DNA from: Anaeramoeba flamelloides
Taxonomy: Eukaryota > Metamonada > Anaeramoebidae
Assembly: GCA_027625915.1 (NCBI GenBank)
Contig: JANTQA010000042.1
Span: 2,182,001 to 2,246,000, forward strand
Reading direction: 5' to 3'
Length of the DNA stretch: 64,000 bases
Shown here in pieces: positions 58,605 through 64,000 of the stretch (within the stretch, counting starts at the first letter, position 1; each line of letters starts with the position of its first letter). Both the position numbers and the translations under genes were made by a program. The notes beneath the pieces were generated by a model. It saw only the letters and a program-made list of their open reading frames with translations. It was not told the origin of the DNA and searched no databases.

Positions 58605-59988
58605 AATACATTTGGATCTGTATCAGTTATGATAGAAAAACTCCAATGCGTCACTGATTTTCTTATAAGGGCCTTGATTTCATAATATCCTTTTCTCATG
58701 CTCTTTTTTGGTTTTTTAAATTTTTAATAGTGTAAAATAATGAATTTTGATCAAGTTATAAATTAATGAACCAATCTTACATTCAAGAAAATCCAAAGTC
58801 ATTACAAATTATAATTTTCAGAAACAATATTATTTCGTTTCATTTTCACCCCTTTGAATTGCTTTGGAACTCTAAACAAAAATTGACTTTAAATTGCAAA
58901 CTTAACTAAAAATAAGATGACTATTTATGGTGAATTATAAAAATCTATTAATTCAATAAGATATTTATCAAGGTTGGAAACGTTGATTTATCCAGGTCAA
59001 TCTTAAATATCCTTTTAAACCAAATTGAATCAAAAAATCTGCCAAAAAAAAAATCCTTACAAAAGAGAATTGATTTTCACTAATGTTTTACAATCAAAAC
59101 TTCAAAATAACAAAATATTAAGATTTCACAAACACTTTAAATTCTAAAAATACCGATAGAACAAACCTTAATTTAAAACAATTATTCATTTTTGGTCTTC
59201 CCAAACAATCACTAACTTGATCTTGGAATGAAATCTGATAAAAAAATTTTAAATTTTTAGTAATGTTTACAATTAAAAGTAAATTTTTATATTTTTAGAG
59301 TTCCAAAGCAATTAAAAAGTGTCAAAATGCAACTAAATAATATTGTTTCTAAAAATTATAATTGGTAATGACTTTGGTTTTTATTAAATTTAAGATTAGT
59401 TCATAAAATTATAACTTGATTAATAATCATTATTTTTCCAATATTTACAATTTAAAAAATAAAAACAAAATTTTGACTCACCCAATTTTTTTTAAACGTA
59501 CCAAATTTTTTTCATAATAGATAATAAATTTTTGTTGTGTATTCTTATTGTGATTTTTGTTTTAACAACCTTTTTGAGAGTTCTGTTGATCTTTGTGTTT
59601 GCTTCTTGATAAAATATATTATTGAGAAAAATGAAATCAAAAAATCTAGTTTTTTAATAGAGTTTTTGTACCAAATAAAAATTTCAATTTTCGATTCCCT
59701 GAAAATTAGAATTAGATAATTTTTAATGTTTTTTAGAAAAATTATTTTTCAATTGGATTTTAACAAGACCAAATTATTTGATACAAACTGATTCCCGAGG
59801 AATTATTCACATACTATGATTCAAATTCACAATTTTTGTCTGTTTCTAAGAAATTAATAAAGGGAATCTTATTGTAAAGTCTATGTATAATTTCAATTTC
59901 CATTTTGGAAATCATTTTTGAGACAAACGCTATTATCATTTTTTCATTTATTAATTATTAATAACTAACAAACTAACGCTTTAGTAAA
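58605..59988. other. Intergenic, nothing recognised
   Basis: AT-rich DNA between the LINE remnant and the BuGZ-like gene. Two segments ('gttttgattagt...'-type strings around 58740-58880 and 59330-59420) are partly inverse to each other ('cattttcacccctttgaatt', 'aattaaaaagtgtcaaaatg'), suggesting a worn inverted-repeat element of about 600 bp. Confidence 0.35.
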
Positions 59989-60726
59989 ATGGGTAGAAAA
60001 AGAAAAAGAAAGAAACCAACTCAAACAAATGTCAAAAGATGGTATTGTTGGTATTGTGAACGAGCGTTTGATGATGAAAAGACACTTCTCCTCCACCAAA
60101 AAGCCAAACACTTCAAATGCCAAAACTGTGGAAGAAAGTTCACAAGAACACATTCGCTTGTGCACCATATGATGCAAGTTCATAGTCAAACACTACAAAA
60201 GTAATCATTTTCGTTGTTTAACAAATTCCTTTTCTTTTATTTTTTTTTTTTTTTTCAAAACTTTCCAAAAAAAAACTAAACGGAAATCCTCAAAAAAATC
60301 GAATCTATGTTTCTTTCTTTGCTTTTTTTTTATTTTCAAAACAAAAACCATAAATAGGGTACCAAATTCTGTTGAACACCACTCAGATCCAGATGTGCCT
60401 ATTCGGGGTATGGAAGGTATCCCCGAGGAAGATCTTGAAAAATTTAAACAAAAGCTTGATCCCAATTATATCCCAAAAAAAACAAAGCCTTTAACGGAAA
60501 CACAGCCACAGAAAGAAAATCTAACAAACGAACAATTTCTTCCACTTTTGCAACAACAACAACTGCAACAATTGCAACAATTGCAACAATTACAATTGCA
60601 ATTGACAAACCAAAAACATACACTACCACTACAGCAACAACAGCAATTACATTTACAAATACAGCAATTACAATTACAAATACAACAATTACAAAAAGGA
60701 CAGGTGAACAAATTACCAACACCTTT

Positions 60727-60774
<48 letters not shown>

Positions 60775-61284
60775 ACAACAACAAAATTCAATTCAAGGAC
60801 AACAGTTACCAAAACAAGATTTTAACCAAACAATTCTCCAACAACAAGAAATTGCTCGAAAATTTCTTGAAAATCAATTGCCCAACAAATTGCCTTCCCA
60901 AAGTGTTAAACCAACAAACACAATAATTCCAATTAACATTGTGAAACAAAAAACACAAACACAACAAACACAACAACAACTCCAACAAATTGAACTTTTA
61001 CAACAACAACAATTACAGCAACAGCAACAGCAACAGCTGCAACAACAAACAGCACAGAAATTACAATCTTCACAATTTGCATTTAATACGAATACAAACA
61101 CAAACAACCAACAATTTCCATATCACTCAAATACAAAATTTTCATATAACCAAGATCTAAAACTCAAAATTAACTTATCAGCACCAAAAAAGAAATCCAC
61201 CCAACCGTAAGTTACTTTATTTCTTTTTAACTTTTTGTCAGTTTTTCCATATTTTCAATTTTCAGGCTTTCACTCTTAAAATAA
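59989..61284 (+). CDS. BuGZ/ZNF207-like zinc-finger protein with poly-Q
   Basis: Three exons, 59989-60200, 60358-61206 and 61266-61284, with introns of 157 nt (GTAATC...AAATAG) and 59 nt (GTAAGT...TTTTCAG); 359 residues. BuGZ binds microtubules and Bub3 and helps kinetochore alignment in animals and plants. The N-terminus is the diagnostic part: basic 'MGRKRKRKK', two C2H2 fingers 'WYCWYCERAFDDEKTLLLHQ' and 'CQNCGRKFTRTHSLVHHMMQ', then after splicing 'KVPNSVEHHSDPDVPIRGME' and 'GIPEEDLEKFKQK', as in the family. The rest is Gln-rich, with a (CAG/CAA)n run near the middle. I saw no clear GLEBS (Bub3-binding) motif. It ends 'KKKSTQPLSLLK'; without the last splice it would stop after 'STQP'. The fingers are sure; a kinetochore role here is inference. 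Confidence 0.88.
60728..60788 (+). repeat. CAG/CAA repeat (poly-Q tract)
   Basis: About 20 uninterrupted Gln codons, nearly pure CAG in the first half. Shorter Gln runs with Leu lie on both sides. Confidence 0.9.
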
Positions 61285-61319
61285 TTGTGAACAAAAAAAA
61301 ATTGGCTGTGAAATAGAGT

Positions 61320-61632
61320 TACAACCATTTTAAAAAAGTGAATAATTTTTTTTTTTTTATTTTATGAGATAGTCAAAATCAAAACTTTTTGAAAGTTTTC
61401 TGTTTTAATAAAAACAAGACTTTTTTTTTAAAAAAAGTGCCTTTCTTCAGACCCAACCTCTACACCACATTTAAATATTTGGCACATCACTTTATTAAAA
61501 GAGAAAACTTTAAAAAAGTTTTGATTTTGACTATCTCATAAAATAAATAATAAAAAAAAAGTATTCACTTTTTATAAAAGAAAACTTCAAAAAAGTTTTA
61601 AAAAAGTCCTCACATTTTAAAAACGACTGTAT
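61320..61632. mobile_element. 'ttttaaaaaagtga' MITE, longest copy
   Basis: Inverted arms: 'tgagatagtcaaaatcaaaa' at the left and 'ttttgattttgactatctca' at the right, with an inner part shared with 11040-11130 ('tcttcagacccaacctctac'). The outer ends are 'acaaccattttaaaaaagtg' and 'cattttaaaaacgactgt'. It lies directly after the BuGZ-like gene. Confidence 0.7.
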
Positions 61633-61639
61633 GGTTTGA

Positions 61640-62640
61640 GTCATACTTTTAATTTTAGTTTAATGCGAGAAAAAGAAACCACCAAAACAAAATTTAAATA
61701 AAACATTAAAAGTTTCTTTACAGTTAAGCCAAAAACATTCTTTCTTCGCCTTATTCATAAAATTACTTAAAAGATTAAATAAATAGGGATTGAATCAAAA
61801 ATTGTTTTTACATTTTTTTTGAATTCCAAACCACAGTATGTGAAACAACCCGTGTTTTTTTAGAAATTTTGGTGGATTAACTACGATTTTCAATGTTTTT
61901 TAAAGATTGGAAAGTTGAGATCATTGCTGTTTTGACAATCGGATTATTGTATCAAACCAATTGACATAAAAATTTGTTTGAATGATAAAGCAAAACTATT
62001 TTAACTTTTTATCTTTGAAGAAATTTTTAATGCTGTCTTTCATTTTTTTTTTTTATTTTTTTTTTTGTGGATCTTATGAAAAATGTTCAGTGAAACAAAC
62101 TAGCCATCAAAAACATGTGTTTTTTTTTTCGGACACAAAATAAACCCGTTTGCAAATAGAGAAAAACAATAAAAACATATTTAAGAAAAAAAACACAATT
62201 AAATTATGCGACAACATTTAAATTTTTTAAAAAACAAATTATTTGTTCTAATAAACGATATTTCAAAATCATTGGCGCATTAAAAATCAAATTTTGAAAA
62301 TAAAAATTTTTATAAATTGAAGTTATTTATTATAATAAAAAAAATACTATTTTAATATTCAGTTCGATTCACTAGAAATATTTGTTTTTCATCTCGATAT
62401 AAAATAAAAAAAAAGTAAAAAAAAAATGGGCCATTTATTATCAAATTTAGTTTAGTTAACATAAATTACAAATACACAAACAAACCAACTACGAAGTTTT
62501 TAAAAAACCACCTTCATATAAGGGAAATAGGTTTCGATTCAATCGACACAAAAAAAATAAATAAATAAAAAATAAATTATTTAACCAGAGATTGTGGAAT
62601 TTTAATTTATGATTGGTAATCTTGTTATCGATATTTTACA
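61640..62640. other. Intergenic, nothing recognised
   Basis: AT-rich DNA without frame or repeat that I can support. Confidence 0.5.
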
Positions 62641-62644
62641 CCTC

Positions 62645-63028
62645 CTGTGAATTGCGGTGAACTGTCTTCAAGTGCTGTTGAGTTCCGTAGAGTTCCGTAG
62701 AGTGGCGTAGAGTGCCTAGGTTTTCTTGAGGTTTTCTGTTTTATTTTTTAAGTGTTGTAGGTTTTTTTGAGGTTTTCTATTTTATTTGGAAAATCTATTG
62801 ATTTTCTTTAGGTTTTTTTGAGTTTTCTATTTATTTGTGAAGTGTTGTAGGCTTTTTTGAGTTTTCTATTGATTTTCCAAATAAATAGATTTTCCCAATA
62901 AAATAGAAAACCTCAAAAAAACCTACAACACTTAAAAAATAAAACAGAAAACCCCAAAAAAACCTACAACACTTAACAAACAAAGACAAGCATTAAAAAA
63001 AAAAAACCCACTGCACTCGACGGTACTT
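62645..63028. repeat. Foldback-module array (S modules in inverted halves)
   Basis: Starts with a tandem 'agttccgtagagttccgtag' and 'gtgcctaggttttcttgagg'. S modules run left to right ('ttttttgagttttctattta') and then inverted ('cctcaaaaaaacctacaaca'). It ends 'ctgcactcgacggtacttga' against LINE copy 4. Confidence 0.7.
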
Positions 63029-63029
63029 G

Positions 63030-63470
63030 AATACACCCTTCAAAAGTATTTCACAATAATAAAAAATCAAAATTCTTTATTTAAAACACAAAAATAATCA
63101 AGTTATCCGCAAAGTTCAACCAATCTAAAATTCAGGAAATTTACTAACTTGCCTAAAGAGATATTACTCTGTAATCCATAACAAAACAAATTAATTTTGT
63201 ACTTTATGTTTAAAACATGAACAGAAGGAAATGATCGAAAATATTGATCATTTTTTATCGGTATGTCATTCCTATCAAAATGGAAAAGATATTAAATATT
63301 TCAAAACAAATTACAAGAAATAAATCTTAATGAATTAATTTTAAAATGTGATCTTTTGAAATTATTTTCATTAATTAATAACCGTGAAATCATAGATTTT
63401 CCGCTTAAATTTCATTTTAGAAATTTAAGTCTAAGGGCAACTAGAGTGTAATTTACATTTCTTCGATAAT
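63030..63470 (+). mobile_element. LINE 3' end, copy 4
   Basis: Colinear with 34.39-34.81 kb: 'aataataaaaaatcaaaatt', 'agttatccgcaaagttcaac', 'gatcattttttatcggtatg', then the tail 'cgtgaaatcatagattttcc' and 'agagtgtaatttacatttct'. Many stops. It begins where the foldback modules end. Confidence 0.7.
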
Positions 63471-64000
63471 AATAATAAAATTAAAAAATTTTTTTAAAAA
63501 TAAAAAAAAATAATATAATAAAACCGAAAATATTTTTAATTTTTCAAATAATTAATTTCAATTCGAAAAATGAAATAATTCTATTTGAATTTTAAAGAAT
63601 TAAAATTTAAAAAAATTTAATTAGATTCTTATCTAAAAAATTATTTATTTTTATTTTCAATCTAAACTAAGATAACTTTTTCTTCTTTTTCTTTTGAAAC
63701 ATATCAAAACACAAATGTACATTCATACGTACAAATTATACATAAATTAAAAAAAAATAATTCATCTCAAATTAAACACATTTAAAGGTACGCTTTTATT
63801 TTTTAAAAAAATATTTCAATATTTTATTTTAGTTTAATAAATTTTATTTTTTTAGTTCGCAAAAATAACAAAAAATTGAAATAAATTATTTTTGATAATA
63901 TTTTTAAACAAATAAATATAAATATATACTCAATTCCTTAATAAAGAATATTCATTTTTATTTTATTAATACAAATATTCAAAATTCTCCATTTTATTTA
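63471..64000. other. Intergenic, nothing recognised
   Basis: AT-rich DNA to the end of the window; no supported feature. Confidence 0.5.

Noticed and set aside
60444-61107. Minus-strand Val/Ala- or Cys-rich frames opposite the poly-Q gene
   Set aside because: They come from CAA/CAG repeats read in reverse; no independent support.
63030-63470. Independent gene near the right edge
   Set aside because: Colinear with the LINE 3' end and full of stops.

Overview
This is a eukaryotic, very AT-rich window. Genes are sparse, split by GT-AG introns, use the standard code with all three stop codons, and sit in long stretches of poly-A/T-rich DNA full of small mobile elements. The gene set fits a free-living amoeboid protist: an NADH-dehydrogenase 51 kDa (NuoF/NDUFV1) subunit with a presequence-like N-terminus, profilin, a Rab geranylgeranyltransferase beta subunit, CstF-77, a BuGZ-type zinc-finger protein with poly-Q, and Lys/Glu-rich inserts. 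An Anaeramoeba-like organism is my best guess, but the sequence alone does not settle it.

Layout. 1-323 (-): 5' end of a probable Rxt3-like gene. 0.75-7.2 kb: almost nothing recognisable. 7188-14653 (+): a four-TM protein whose two exons appear to be separated by a 6.7 kb intron holding a DDE transposase relic, a LINE copy and several MITEs. 14.7-21.0 kb: MITEs, including a 1.46 kb element with iterated CGCGATAA motifs and a smaller MITE nested inside it. 21024-21993 (+): an acidic Ser/Gly-repeat protein. 22.0-29.8 kb: dispersed repeats. 29829-31847 (+): CstF-77. 31.9-38.2 kb: hairpin-module arrays, a LINE 3' end and an unresolved coding-like patch. 38253-44933 (+): Rab geranylgeranyltransferase beta, with its last exon 5.55 kb away from the first. 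46987-48813 (+): NuoF. 49-55 kb: three hairpin elements and another unresolved coding-like patch. 55064-55441 (+): profilin. 56.7-58.6 kb: a LINE copy broken by hairpin modules. 59989-61284 (+): BuGZ-like protein in three exons. 61.3-64 kb: MITE, hairpin modules and a LINE tail.

The genes are unrelated housekeeping functions with no operon-like order; almost all recognised genes lie on the + strand. The most interesting content is the mobile DNA. Several non-autonomous element families occur more than once in this one window, so insertion sites can be compared with their empty counterparts. Two families show TA target duplications. A modular family of foldback sequences appears at the same position in three copies of one LINE family, and the LINE 3' tail is shared by short elements that lack the LINE coding region. 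No tRNA, rRNA or CRISPR array was seen.
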